Assembly (NCBI GenBank): GCA_903832025.1
Contig: CAIKZY010000033.1
Coordinates: 1-49,666 of the forward strand
Direction of reading: 5' to 3'
Length of the DNA stretch: 49,666 nt
DNA from: an uncultured Actinomycetes bacterium
Lineage (GTDB): Bacteria; Actinomycetota; Actinomycetes; S36-B12
Shown: positions 37,155 to 47,500 of the stretch, in pieces
Numbering within the stretch: position 1 is the first letter of the stretch
How the letters are laid out: each line of letters begins with the position of its first letter
Notes under the pieces: generated by a model
What the model saw: only the letters and a program-made list of their open reading frames with translations
Database searches by the model: none
What the model was told of the DNA's origin: nothing
Translations under genes and position numbers: made by a program

Positions 37155-38630
37155 CTACTCGGCGTCGGGTCCGACGAGTGCTTCGGCAATAGCCGCGAAC
37201 TCATTCAGCGCGGCCTGCAGTTCCTCGACGATCTCCTGAGCAATGACCTCGGGCGCCGGGAGGTCTTCAGCGTCTTCAAATGAGTTGTCCTTCAGCCAGA
37301 TGATGTCGAGGTTCGCCTTATCCCGCGCCATGATTTCGTCGTATGTGAAGGATTTGAATCTCTCGGACTCCACGCGTTTGTGTTGCTTGCCTGGCTTGTA
37401 GACATCCACGAAATTCTGAAGATGCTCTCGGCGCAATGGGTTCTGCTTCATCGTGAAGTGCTCATTCGTGCGGAAGTCATACACCCACAGAGTCCGCGTC
37501 CATGGTGCTTCGGCTGCAGGCTTCTTGTCGAAGAACAGCACATTTGCTTTCACGCCGCCGGCATAGAAGATTCCCGTCGGGAGTCGAAGAAGGGTGTGAA
37601 CATTGAACTCTCGAAGGAGTCGGCGCCGAAGAGTCTCCCCGGCTCCTCCTTCGAATAGAACGTTGTCCGGCAGGACAACTGCAGCTCTACCATTGATGTC
37701 CAGAATCGTCTTGATATGTTGTAAGAAGTTCAACTGTTTGTTGCTTGTTGTCACCCAGAAGTCGTCTCGGACAATCTCAAGATTGCTCCTCGACTCACGT
37801 CCATCGGCGCCGATCATCGTCACGCTGGACTTAGTGCCGAACGGTGGATTAGCAAGCACCACGGAATATCGAGTGCCAGGATCGGCCGTGAGCGCATCCT
37901 TCACATCAATCAGACTTTCTCCGTCGGCGGTGCCGATCCCGTGAAGCAGCATGTTCATCGACGCCAACCGGGCAGTTCCATCCACTAACTCAACACCGTG
38001 AACGAAGGTGTCCCGCAGGTGCGCGCGCTGATCGGGAGCAAGGTTCTCAACATCCCGCGTCGCGTGCTCATATGCAACGAGCAGGAATCCACCTGTCCCG
38101 CACGCCGGGTCACACACAGTGTCCTCAACACTCGGACGTACGACATCGACGATGGCGTGAATCAACGAGCGAGGAGTGAAGTACTGGCCAGCACCGGACT
38201 TGATGTCCTCAGCGCCCTTCTGCAGCAACTCCTCATATGCATCGCCTTTGAGATCCACTCCAGACGCAGACCAATTCTCCTTATCAATCAGATCAACGAT
38301 CAGCCGCTTAAGTTTCGCCGGGTCTTGAATTTTGTTCTGAGCCTTACGAAAGATGACCCCGAGGGTTCCCTTGGAACGCCCGAGGCTTTCAAGGATGTAG
38401 CGGTAGGTCTTCTCAAGTTCCTCCCCATCCGCATCCAGTAATCGCTGCCAAGAACAATCAGCGGGAACGATGTGCTCGGGATTCAGGGAACGTGTCTCAC
38501 GCTCATGCGCCATTTTCAAGAACAGGAGATACGTGAGTTGCTCGGTGTAATCGATAGTAGACACCCCGTCGTCACGAAGGACGTTGCAGTACGACCACAG
38601 TTTCTCCACAAGCCTTCTCGATTCATACAT
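37155..38630 (-). CDS. hsdM: Type I restriction-modification, DNA methylase subunit
   Basis: GQYFTPRSLIHAIVDVV, VCDPACGTGGFLL, VVLANPPFGTKS. Confidence 0.95.
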   Translation of the reverse strand: MYESRRLVEKLWSYCNVLRDDGVSTIDYTEQLTYLLFLKMAHERETRSLNPEHIVPADCSWQRLLDADGEELEKTYRYILESLGRSKGTLGVIFRKAQNKIQDPAKLKRLIVDLIDKENWSASGVDLKGDAYEELLQKGAEDIKSGAGQYFTPRSLIHAIVDVVRPSVEDTVCDPACGTGGFLLVAYEHATRDVENLAPDQRAHLRDTFVHGVELVDGTARLASMNMLLHGIGTADGESLIDVKDALTADPGTRYSVVLANPPFGTKSSVTMIGADGRESRSNLEIVRDDFWVTTSNKQLNFLQHIKTILDINGRAAVVLPDNVLFEGGAGETLRRRLLREFNVHTLLRLPTGIFYAGGVKANVLFFDKKPAAEAPWTRTLWVYDFRTNEHFTMKQNPLRREHLQNFVDVYKPGKQHKRVESERFKSFTYDEIMARDKANLDIIWLKDNSFEDAEDLPAPEVIAQEIVEELQAALNEFAAIAEALVGPDAE

Positions 38631-39858
38631 CGGAGTGTTCCGGTGCCTTCCTTGTCAACTCACCTGAAAATGCTGCCTGGAGGAGCGAGCGGCGAAGACC
38701 GTGCGATTTTGCTTCTGCCCGAGCAAGTTCATCCTCCATCCTCATTCGAAACTGTGTGATTGTCGATGTCTTGAATAGAAGCTGCTCGCGAAGTGTTTCC
38801 TGTGGTATCGGCACTTGAATGGCCTTGATCAAACCCAAATTCAAGTTCGGTTGCACCCCACCTGCAGCTAGTGTTCGAAGGGCGAAGTAGTTAACTCTAA
38901 GTACAAGATGCACCCAATCTTTGAGCGACGCGTATCGATCCAAGAAAGTTATAGCCGCGCATGCCTGATTGGTAGTGGCAGGGACACCGAGTTCAGCCAC
39001 AGTACCCCGCGTTTTCCCCTCGCCATACATTGCAACGAGCAAGGACCCCGCAGGGAGCATTTTGATCGAAGTTTCGCTCAATGCAGATTCGGTCACGTAT
39101 TGCTTCGGCAGAGTTACCAACCCCTGCCCAAGTTCACCACTAGTTATCCAAGGGATATTCCCACCTGTGTAATATCCCCGGTTCGACTTGAGTGGTGTAG
39201 CACCACTGGTCACGCGGCCAAGGTCCGCGATAGTCAACGAAGTTGACCCGGGATCTTTGGTAGCTAGTCTGACTGCAGACTCAATAGAGGAACGCTCAAG
39301 CGCTATCAATTGAATGCGCGTCCGGGCTAAGGCGCTGTCAGCGGAGTTCAGTCGGCTGACTTGGTCGTCGAGAATGCCGACAATGCGCAGCTGCTCATCG
39401 AGCGGCGGTAAAGGTACTTCCTGCTTGAGGATTCCATCAGCCTTGGCACGAGTATGACTTCCTGTTACCCCCGTGACCTCCGAAACTATCCACTCTCTAA
39501 AGCGAGGGCTGGATAGAAAATATTGGAGATACATCGATGACACGGCTGACTTGTCGCGCGCGCGCAGAACGAGCCACTCCGGCGACGCTATCCGCGGCAG
39601 ACCGCTCTCCCTCTCAGTCACTCGCCACACTCGATTGATTCTCGGGTTTATTTTGCACACAAGCACGTCATCGACTTCCACCGACAATTTGGCGCTTCCA
39701 ATATCCTGGCCAGCCGCGATCTCAGGGCATCCCTCAGCAAATGAAGGAACACTCCACAGCTCATATGTGACACCTGATTGAGGACTTATTGAATCCCGAA
39801 CTGAAACACCAAGTTCACTCAAAGGGACCAAATCCCAGCCTTCTTGCAACTCACTCAT
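38623..39858 (-). CDS. hsdS: Type I restriction-modification, specificity subunit
   Basis: Two TRD-like halves with PLPPLDEQLRIVGILDDQVSRLNSADS and VPIPQETLREQLLF conserved regions; overlaps hsdM by 8 bp. Confidence 0.92.
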   Translation of the reverse strand: MSELQEGWDLVPLSELGVSVRDSISPQSGVTYELWSVPSFAEGCPEIAAGQDIGSAKLSVEVDDVLVCKINPRINRVWRVTERESGLPRIASPEWLVLRARDKSAVSSMYLQYFLSSPRFREWIVSEVTGVTGSHTRAKADGILKQEVPLPPLDEQLRIVGILDDQVSRLNSADSALARTRIQLIALERSSIESAVRLATKDPGSTSLTIADLGRVTSGATPLKSNRGYYTGGNIPWITSGELGQGLVTLPKQYVTESALSETSIKMLPAGSLLVAMYGEGKTRGTVAELGVPATTNQACAAITFLDRYASLKDWVHLVLRVNYFALRTLAAGGVQPNLNLGLIKAIQVPIPQETLREQLLFKTSTITQFRMRMEDELARAEAKSHGLRRSLLQAAFSGELTRKAPEHSDV

Positions 39859-42620
39859 GCCGTAAGTCCTTGCTGTAGCCCGTCGAGCACCGACGCCACT
39901 CCCGCGCCGAGGTCACGGACGGCCCCGTCTGTGCCGCCGCGCTCAGTGAAGGGTGGAAGTTCGAGATCGGTGGTGTTGAAGTCACCCGATTGAATTACTA
40001 CGTCCTTGATGCGTTCGAGCCACCATATTTCGGTGTCTGTGAACTCGATTCCCGCTAGTGCCTGCTGTGCAAGCCAGTTACTCCAGCGTTGCTCGATGGT
40101 GCTGGCGTATGGGATGAGCTCGTTGTCGTAGCCAAGGGCGAACCGGATGAGTCCGACGAGGTCGGTCGTAGTATGGCGAGCTGAACGCTGCACTCTTCCT
40201 TCGTCGATGGCTTCGTACGCATGCCAGAGGCTGTCAACGGTCCACCTGTAGGGCGGGCGTTGGATGCGTTCGGCGAGGTCGCGCAGTTCGCCATAGGCAA
40301 CTTTCAGCACTTTGGGTTGGGAGTAGACGGTCTCGATCGCGGAGATTTCATCGCGATGTTCGTCGAGGAAAGCCCGCCACGAGGTGACCGTTTCCCGGGC
40401 CTTGTCTCGATCGACATGACCAGAGGCTTCTATGAGCGTGTCTTTGGAAGCTTCGTCGATGAGGAGGTCGTGCGCTGTTCTGAGTTCAAGGAGTCGCTGC
40501 CGTAAGGGCGCGTTACCAGCGATGGGTTCAATGGCCTTCTGGACGAGAGCGCTCATTGCTGCGGCCTCATCTGGCTTTCCGCTCTTCATCGGCGCGACAG
40601 CAATTGCTTTGGCGATCACGTCGGGGTCAGTGACCGTGATCAGGGAAGCGATCACTGCGGTGAACGGTTGGCCTGCGACTTGGTTAATCTCGGCGCGCTC
40701 GGCGGGGGTGAGCTGACGCTCCAGTCGTGCAAGTCGCGAAGCCAGCGTCGATGTTTCCTCGGAGGTGATCGTGAAAGTCGCTGCTTTGTCGAGAAGTTTC
40801 TTCAGGCTGATGATGCGATCGCGTTGCAGAGGTGGATCGACAAAGGCGTGCTCCGTGACACCTACTGCGTCAACGATGACAAACCTGTCCTTGGATAGCG
40901 CGTCAGGGGTCATCGTTTGAAAGGTGGCACTGTCGATAGTGCGAGCGCCACGCCCTTTCATCTGCTCGAAGTAGGAAGCCGACCGGACATCGCGCATGAA
41001 GAACACGCACTCAATTGGTTTTACGTCAGTACCGGTGGCGATCATGTCGACGGTGACAGCGAATCGAAGTGTCGAGGAGTTACGGAACTGCTGAAGCAGA
41101 GCCTTAGGATCTTTGGCGTTATAGGTGATCTTGGCTGCGAAATCGTTGCCTTTGCCGAAGACCTCCTTGATCTGAGTGACGATCTCCTCGGCGTGGTTAT
41201 CGTCCTTGGCAAATACGAGGGTCTTTGGAACAACTGACCGGCCGGGAAATATTTCAGTAAACAGTCGGTCCTTGAACGCGGTCAGCACGGTGCGGATCTG
41301 GTCTTTGCTCATCACTTTGCGATCAAGTTCGCTGGAGCCGTAAAGCACATCTTCGTCGAGAGCTTCATATCGCTGCCGGCGGGTGCGCTTATCCATCACC
41401 GGGACCACGATGCCCGCCTCAATAGTCGAGCCACCCTCAGTAATCTCAGTTTTGATGCGGTAGATATCGAAATCTACGTTCACGCCATCGGCTACAGATT
41501 CCGTGTAGGTGTATTCGGCGACAAGGTTCTGATTGAAGAAGGCGAACGTCTGCTTCATCGGGGTAGCCGTCAATCCGACGACATGAGCATCGAAGTACTC
41601 GATCACCCCCCTCCACAATCCATAAATGGATCGGTGGCATTCATCAACGATCACCAGGTCGAAAGCCTCAGGTGGCAGCAAAGGGTTGTACTGAATTTCC
41701 ACAGGTGAATCCGGTGTGAATTCATCGATGTTTGGGTCTTCCGTGTCCGGAACCTCCTGACCTTTCAATACTGACCAGACGCGCTGGATAGTGGAGATAA
41801 CGACCTTGCTCGACCCAAGAGTGCCTGCTGAGGTGAGCTTGTCCACGTTATACAAATCGGTGAATTTCCGGCCATCATCCGGGGTGGTCCAGTCCCTGAA
41901 CTCGCGCAGTGTTTGGTCAGCCAAATTGTTGCGATCAACGAGAAACAGCACGCGGTTCACTCCACCGAATTTCAGGAGTCGGTAGCACTCGGCCACAGCC
42001 ATGCGGGTTTTCCCAGCACCCGTGGCCATCTGCACGAGCGAACGCAGCTTGCCACTCGCCATTGAGGCTTCAACTGCCTTCACGGATCGCTCCGATGCTG
42101 GGCGAAGGTCATAGTCATCCAGCGGTGGCATTCGACGAACCTTGGCACGCCACGTTGCCGCTTCAGGATCCGTTTCCGCATCACGAATGAAACGAGCAAG
42201 AGTTTCCGGTCGAGGGAATGCGAAGACCCGCCGCGATGCCGAGTCAGGGTCAAAGAGGTTCGTGAAGACAGTCTCTGAACCACTTGCCTCAAACAGAAAC
42301 GGAAGTCTTCCTTCGACGAGAACTGCTCCCAAGCGCATCTGCGGGGGAAGTCCTTCGGCGTATCGAGAGGTTTGCCACTGCACGCCCGTCAGTGGAGTTC
42401 CCTCAGGTTTGGCTTCGATGACTCCGACGACGCGCCGTTTGACGTACAAGAGATAGTCCGCCCGACCGGCGTCCCCGAGCGTGACTTCTCGAACGGCGAC
42501 GCCCTCGTGATTCACTAGGTCCACGGCGTCCTGGTTGCAGACGAACCAGCCGGACTCTTCAAGCTGTCGATCAATCGTCAGTCGGGCAGACGCCTCCGGC
42601 GTCAATCCCCCAGGCGTCAT
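39855..42620 (-). CDS. hsdR: Type I restriction-modification, restriction/translocase subunit
   Basis: Nuclease motif GRADYLLYVKRRVVGVIEAKPEG, helicase MATGAGKTRMAV, VIVDECHRSIYGLWRGV. Confidence 0.95.
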   Translation of the reverse strand: MTPGGLTPEASARLTIDRQLEESGWFVCNQDAVDLVNHEGVAVREVTLGDAGRADYLLYVKRRVVGVIEAKPEGTPLTGVQWQTSRYAEGLPPQMRLGAVLVEGRLPFLFEASGSETVFTNLFDPDSASRRVFAFPRPETLARFIRDAETDPEAATWRAKVRRMPPLDDYDLRPASERSVKAVEASMASGKLRSLVQMATGAGKTRMAVAECYRLLKFGGVNRVLFLVDRNNLADQTLREFRDWTTPDDGRKFTDLYNVDKLTSAGTLGSSKVVISTIQRVWSVLKGQEVPDTEDPNIDEFTPDSPVEIQYNPLLPPEAFDLVIVDECHRSIYGLWRGVIEYFDAHVVGLTATPMKQTFAFFNQNLVAEYTYTESVADGVNVDFDIYRIKTEITEGGSTIEAGIVVPVMDKRTRRQRYEALDEDVLYGSSELDRKVMSKDQIRTVLTAFKDRLFTEIFPGRSVVPKTLVFAKDDNHAEEIVTQIKEVFGKGNDFAAKITYNAKDPKALLQQFRNSSTLRFAVTVDMIATGTDVKPIECVFFMRDVRSASYFEQMKGRGARTIDSATFQTMTPDALSKDRFVIVDAVGVTEHAFVDPPLQRDRIISLKKLLDKAATFTITSEETSTLASRLARLERQLTPAERAEINQVAGQPFTAVIASLITVTDPDVIAKAIAVAPMKSGKPDEAAAMSALVQKAIEPIAGNAPLRQRLLELRTAHDLLIDEASKDTLIEASGHVDRDKARETVTSWRAFLDEHRDEISAIETVYSQPKVLKVAYGELRDLAERIQRPPYRWTVDSLWHAYEAIDEGRVQRSARHTTTDLVGLIRFALGYDNELIPYASTIEQRWSNWLAQQALAGIEFTDTEIWWLERIKDVVIQSGDFNTTDLELPPFTERGGTDGAVRDLGAGVASVLDGLQQGLTA

Positions 42621-42907
42621 ACACCCCCCAAACTGCCGTTAAATGCCTTAGGTTAACGGCTTGGACTTCCACAGTAGGGAGGGATGGCTCCGAATAACTG
42701 CCCGTGTTCACAGAGTCGCGTGATATCGAGAGATACAAGACTTGAAGGGTGGCTTTTCTATGCTGAATGGAAGACGCCCGAGTGGTCTTTCTTGATGGCC
42801 GAAATTGACAATCCGTCGAATCCCGAGAGGTCTGGCAGACCTCAAGTTTCAGACGCGACCCAATCCCAACAGACGTAGGTGCCAAGCCCCTATTTCGTGA
42901 CTATTTC

Positions 42908-43037
42908 TTATCCACAGGGTATTTCGGATTTCTACGCTCACCGAGGGTCAACTCTTAGGTGGCCGTCCACAGACGGCTCCACATGTATCCCCACAAATCT
43001 TGAGGTTTTGTACAGGTTATCCACAAAGATATCCACA
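42908..43037. promoter_or_regulatory. Cluster of DnaA-box-like sites
   Basis: Perfect TTATCCACA at 42908-42916 and 43017-43025; near matches CCGTCCACA (42963-42971) and ATATCCACA (43029-43037). Confidence 0.6.
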
Positions 43038-43084
43038 GGATTAGTTGCACTCGTGTAATTCGCTGCCTAGCCTCAGTAATGAAC

Positions 43085-43130
43085 GAACCCCGCTCGAAAT
43101 CCGACGGGGGTCGAGTATCGAGCGGGGTTC
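43085..43130. repeat. 13-bp-arm inverted repeat
   Basis: GAACCCCGCTCGA (43085-43097) / TCGAGCGGGGTTC (43118-43130), 20-nt loop. Confidence 0.8.
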
Positions 43131-43239
43131 ACGAATTTGCCGGGAAGCAAGACGTGAATCTACATCGGCCTACGAGCCGATGGCGCCAATTGGCAGGTCG
43201 AACTCGCGTTCGGATGCCCACGGGCAGAAGGGCCACGTC

Positions 43240-43407
43240 ATGGCCAAGTCGAATAAGCCGGGAACCCCGGCACCAGCCAGCGGACAGTACAAACCCAGCG
43301 GCGGTGGTAAGACTGAGATCACAGCGATCCAGGGCAAGCCGCTTCCACCTACCCCCAAGCCGGGACAATCGTGGAATTTGGTCGACCCGACTAAGCACAA
43401 GAAGTAG
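43240..43407 (+). CDS. Small YjzC-like protein
   Basis: MAKSNKPGTPAPASGQYKPSGGGKTEITAIQGKPLPPTPKPGQSWNLVDPTKHKK; resembles the PASGQY...PLPPTPKPGQ...LVDPTKHK pattern of YjzC-like proteins. Confidence 0.65.
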   Translation: MAKSNKPGTPAPASGQYKPSGGGKTEITAIQGKPLPPTPKPGQSWNLVDPTKHKK

Positions 43408-43411
43408 GAAG

Positions 43412-43451
43412 TGCCAGGGGTGGGATGCGGCTGCTTGTCCCACCCCTGGCA
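43412..43451. terminator. Hairpin terminator after YjzC-like gene
   Basis: TGCCAGGGGTGGGA...TCCCACCCCTGGCA, 14-bp perfect arms. Confidence 0.75.
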
Positions 43452-43499
43452 TCCCTGTCTTATAGAGCAACTGTCAAGTCGTCCTGACCAGCGAATCTG

Positions 43500-44282
43500 T
43501 TGAAGTCCATGAATCACCCACGACCTAAGCGCACAAAATGCGTGTTCTGCGGCGGAACGCGAATGAGTAAAGAGCACGTATACCCAAGATGGCTTCGTAC
43601 AAACTTTGGTGAAGTTGAGAGTGTCACGACACTAATGCAAGTAGCGGATGGCCCCATCAAGCGAGGTGCCCCTGAAGTTCCGTTTGATGCCACCGTTCAG
43701 TCCGTGTGTCAAGTTTGCAACAACGGGTGGATGTCGCGCTTAGAGCTCGATGTTCAGCCGCTGGTAACTTCGATGCTCCGCATGGTGGAACTCAAACTCG
43801 CAATTCACGAGCGGCGCTCGTTAGCGGCATGGATATTCAAGACGGTTCTCATGCTGCAGGAACAAGTTCGCGCTGAAGTACCGCTAATTCCTCAATCGCA
43901 TTACTCGCAACTTTTCATGCAACACGAGCCGCCAAGCGCCGCAAGAATATGGCTATGTTCGTTGGATGAACCGCTTTCGGCCGACCTCGTAGTTGTCCGA
44001 AGTTTCGGCCAAAGATTGATGTATTCCGGTGAGAGTTTCCGCGGAATGGAACAGGGTGTCCTGTTTTACGGCTATTCCATTTCGCTGGGTCCGCTTATGA
44101 CCTGCATACTCGGGAACACCCAAGGCTCATTTGTGCCGAATCGGGCCATGGCTCTAATCGGTGAGCCTATGGCCTCGCTGTGGCCACTCGCCGAGTCGAA
44201 GGATCTTGTGTGGCCGCCGAAATCCACTGTCAGCAAGTTGGGTGGCTTCAATGGTGTACATAGCCTGATGTTCATGCAATGA
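43500..44282 (+). CDS. HNH-like zinc-finger protein, function unknown
   Basis: CVFCGGTRMSKEHVYPRWL...CQVCNNGWMSRLE: paired CxxC with EHV..P and C..CN.gW, as in HNH endonuclease-like proteins. Confidence 0.6.
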   Translation: MKSMNHPRPKRTKCVFCGGTRMSKEHVYPRWLRTNFGEVESVTTLMQVADGPIKRGAPEVPFDATVQSVCQVCNNGWMSRLELDVQPLVTSMLRMVELKLAIHERRSLAAWIFKTVLMLQEQVRAEVPLIPQSHYSQLFMQHEPPSAARIWLCSLDEPLSADLVVVRSFGQRLMYSGESFRGMEQGVLFYGYSISLGPLMTCILGNTQGSFVPNRAMALIGEPMASLWPLAESKDLVWPPKSTVSKLGGFNGVHSLMFMQ

Positions 44283-44532
44283 ATGGAGCAGCGCTCGTAG
44301 GGCGTGAGAGGAATCTCTGTAGTTGCGAGGTACCGAGGCCGCCGCACCGTTAACTACGCATGACTCGAATTTTGCGTCGAATACCAATCGTCCAAGAAGT
44401 AGGACTCACTCCAAGACCACCATCACATTTCACAGGCCAAGAACCCAAAACTAGAACTCAAGCCAACCCAGACGAATCAAGACCATTCAAACAAGGCACG
44501 ACCCACTCACGGACTGAAATCATCTATCCGGC

Positions 44533-47500
44533 TTGGAATCCGGATTCTCCGGCGTCGTCGTGAGTACGCATGCGAAGGTCACGACGATCGCACACACTGC
44601 CGCGGGGATGGGCCAGGTTTGGTACCGGGTAACCGGGCAGGTTGGGGTGGTCAGTGTTCAGGTCGCTTACCGATCTGGGATCTCGACCGCGAGCGTTCGT
44701 CGGGTGCGGTTTGTCGGTGCGGGTGGGACCGCTGATCTGTTGGGGTTCCGGCCAGGTGAGCTCGTGATCACGGAGGCTGACCTTGCGTTGATCGAGCGGT
44801 CCTTCAGTGGTGACCATCTTTCGCATGGGGTGAAGACGCAAAGGTCGAAGCTTGCTCGGGTTCCTGCCGGGCCGATCCGTGATGTTGTCGTCGCCGCACT
44901 TGCCCGCGCGGGCATGGAGCCCGAGCAGGTCTTCACTTCGCGGGACGCGTGCAACTGGTGGCAGGCAATCGACCGGGCCGGTGAACGCAATCGGTCGGTG
45001 TCGTTCCTCTCAGCAGCCGGGGCGCTTAGGGTTTTGGCCCGGGCCGGAGCGGAGGTCGCAGCGGACGAGTTGTATGCAGTCTTGGGCGAGCACGTTCGTT
45101 CGGTTGCAGCGGGCCCGGTGGATGCGCGTCGTCGCCGAGACGCGGTCACTTCGCTGCTGTCCTCGGACGATTTCCTGGCAACCGCCTGCAACGCCGATCT
45201 GGGCGAACAGCTCTGGACGGCGGCCGGGGCCGCCGCGGGCAAGCATGACCCGGTTGGCAATGCAGGCTATGAGGTGACGTTGACGCTGCCGAAGTCGATC
45301 TCGCTGTTTGCCATTTCCGGGGACACTGCAGATGCGGAAGCGTGGTTTGACGTGATGGAAGCCGGAGCGACTCGAGCGCTGGAGGCACTCATGGCTGAAG
45401 CGGGCTTCTGCTCGACAGGTCACCGCGGCGATGGCGAAGACGTAAACATCATGCCCGCAGATGGATGGGCCGGGTTCATCGCGACGGAGATCTCCTCTCG
45501 GGCGGGAGACCCACACTTGCACGTGCACTGCACCTTGCCCAACGTCTTGGTCGGTCGCGATGGGCTGGTGCGGACAATGGCCGATGGCGGACGCGAGCTG
45601 ATCGTGAACGCTTCGCGGTTCGCCGCGTGGGGTCAGGCATTCGTGATCGACGAAGCCAAGCAGCGAGGGCTCATTGACGGAGCCTGGTTCGATCCGGTCT
45701 CGTGGCAGTGGCAGGTCGGTGGATTCAGTGACGACACCATCACGGCATTCAGTCGCGGGCGCCAAGGCGTGCTGGCAGAACTTGACGAATCCGAGGATGA
45801 GCAGGCGACCACCGCGCGGTCCAGATCGAAGCGCGATCGCGCAGCCAAGTCCCGAGTGACCGCAGCGAAAGCTAGCGAGCAGCCGTCATGGACGCAGATG
45901 TGCGCGACGATCGCCGCCCGCGCGGCAGGACTCGGCCTGGACATCGAAGCTGAGCGCGCTGGCAACGGAATGGAGTTCACACAACCTGCGCAGTGGGATG
46001 ACGCCACCTGGGTCGCATGCGTACTGCAAGTCGCATGCGAGCATGACTCAACTGCGTCCTTGGCGAAGATCCGTGCCCTGGTCGACCTGGCCGGAGCCGA
46101 ACTACCAGCAGAAGAGCGGCTGCGGATCACGCGCATGGTTCTGGATCAGGGATTCGTCCGCGGCCACGAATCACGAGACCTGGGCATGAAGACTGGCGGG
46201 CAAAGGTGGATCTCTGGCCAGGCCCTCGCGGCAGAACAGTGGCTGCTCGACACCTTCGAACAGCAGTGTGTAGTCCCGGCTCCCAAAGATTTCTCCAGTC
46301 GGACCGTCACAGGATTACGTGCGACTTCGTCCTCAAATGGGTGGCTGCTCAGCACGGAGCAGGCCCACGCCGTCTCCGCAATCGTTGACGGCCTTGCACC
46401 CATCACGCTGATCTCAGGCGTCGCTGGGTCCGGTAAGACCACGGTTCTCAAGGCCGCACGCATCGCGCTGTCGTCGACCCACTCACGGATGCTCGTTGCA
46501 TCAACGGCGACGCTGGCGGCATCCACAGCCGGACACGAATCTGGAGCCAGCTGGTCAAACTTGGCTGCCCTGCGACGCGACATTGAAGTGGGCAAGCCGC
46601 CTCGCGCACGAGTGATCGTCATCGACGAAGCGTCCATGGCCGACGTCGTCTCGGTTGCCCGCGTCGCGCGCTGGTGCATCGAGAACAACAAGCGGCTGGT
46701 GCTACAAGGCGATCCGGCCCAACTTGGTGCCGTCGCTGCGGGTGATGCGTTCAGTGTGTTGTGCCAGCGGTTCCCCGACCAGGTCGTCCACTTGACGACG
46801 AACCAGCGGCAGCGCACGGACGACGGGCAAGTCATCGCCGCCGCGCTGCATACAGGCGATATCGATGCAGCCTGGGCAAGGCTTACCGCAACTGGCTCGG
46901 TCGTTGTCGCTCGGCACCGAGAGCACAAGCTCGATCTGGTCGCTGATCTGGTCGTCGAGCAGGCTGGTGTACACGGTGCAGATTCAGTCACGTGTGATGC
47001 GGTCACCAATGCCGAAGTGGGCGAACTCAACACGCGCATCCACGACAAGTTGATTGCATCCGGTCAGATCGATCCTGCGACCGTACTCACATATCGGAAC
47101 GCCTCTGGCGATACGAAGATCGGGGCTGGGACTGCTCTGCGGGTTACAAAGCCGACACCCGGCAAGGACAGCGGCCGTCTGGTGCGTGGTGATCGAGTCA
47201 CTGTTGTGGATACCGGACACGATCGTGTCCGTCTGCGATTCGATGATGGTCGCGAGCAGTCCATGACTCCGCGGAGGCTGCTCGCGCATTTCGACTATGG
47301 CTACGCCGGAACCACCCACAAGGTGCAAGGCCAGACCAGTGCCGTACACATCGGATCACTGGACCGCAACAAGAACCGCTCCAGTCTCTACGTCACCGCC
47401 ACACGCGGACGCGATCGGACGATCCTGGTCGCCGATGCCCGCGACTGGCTAAAGCAAGCAGAGATGGCCCAAGCCCTCAACTGGAGCACGGGTCAACTAG

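Noticed and set aside
42901-43037. Chromosomal oriC
   Set aside because: No dnaA, dnaN, rnpA or rpmH neighbours and only a few DnaA boxes.
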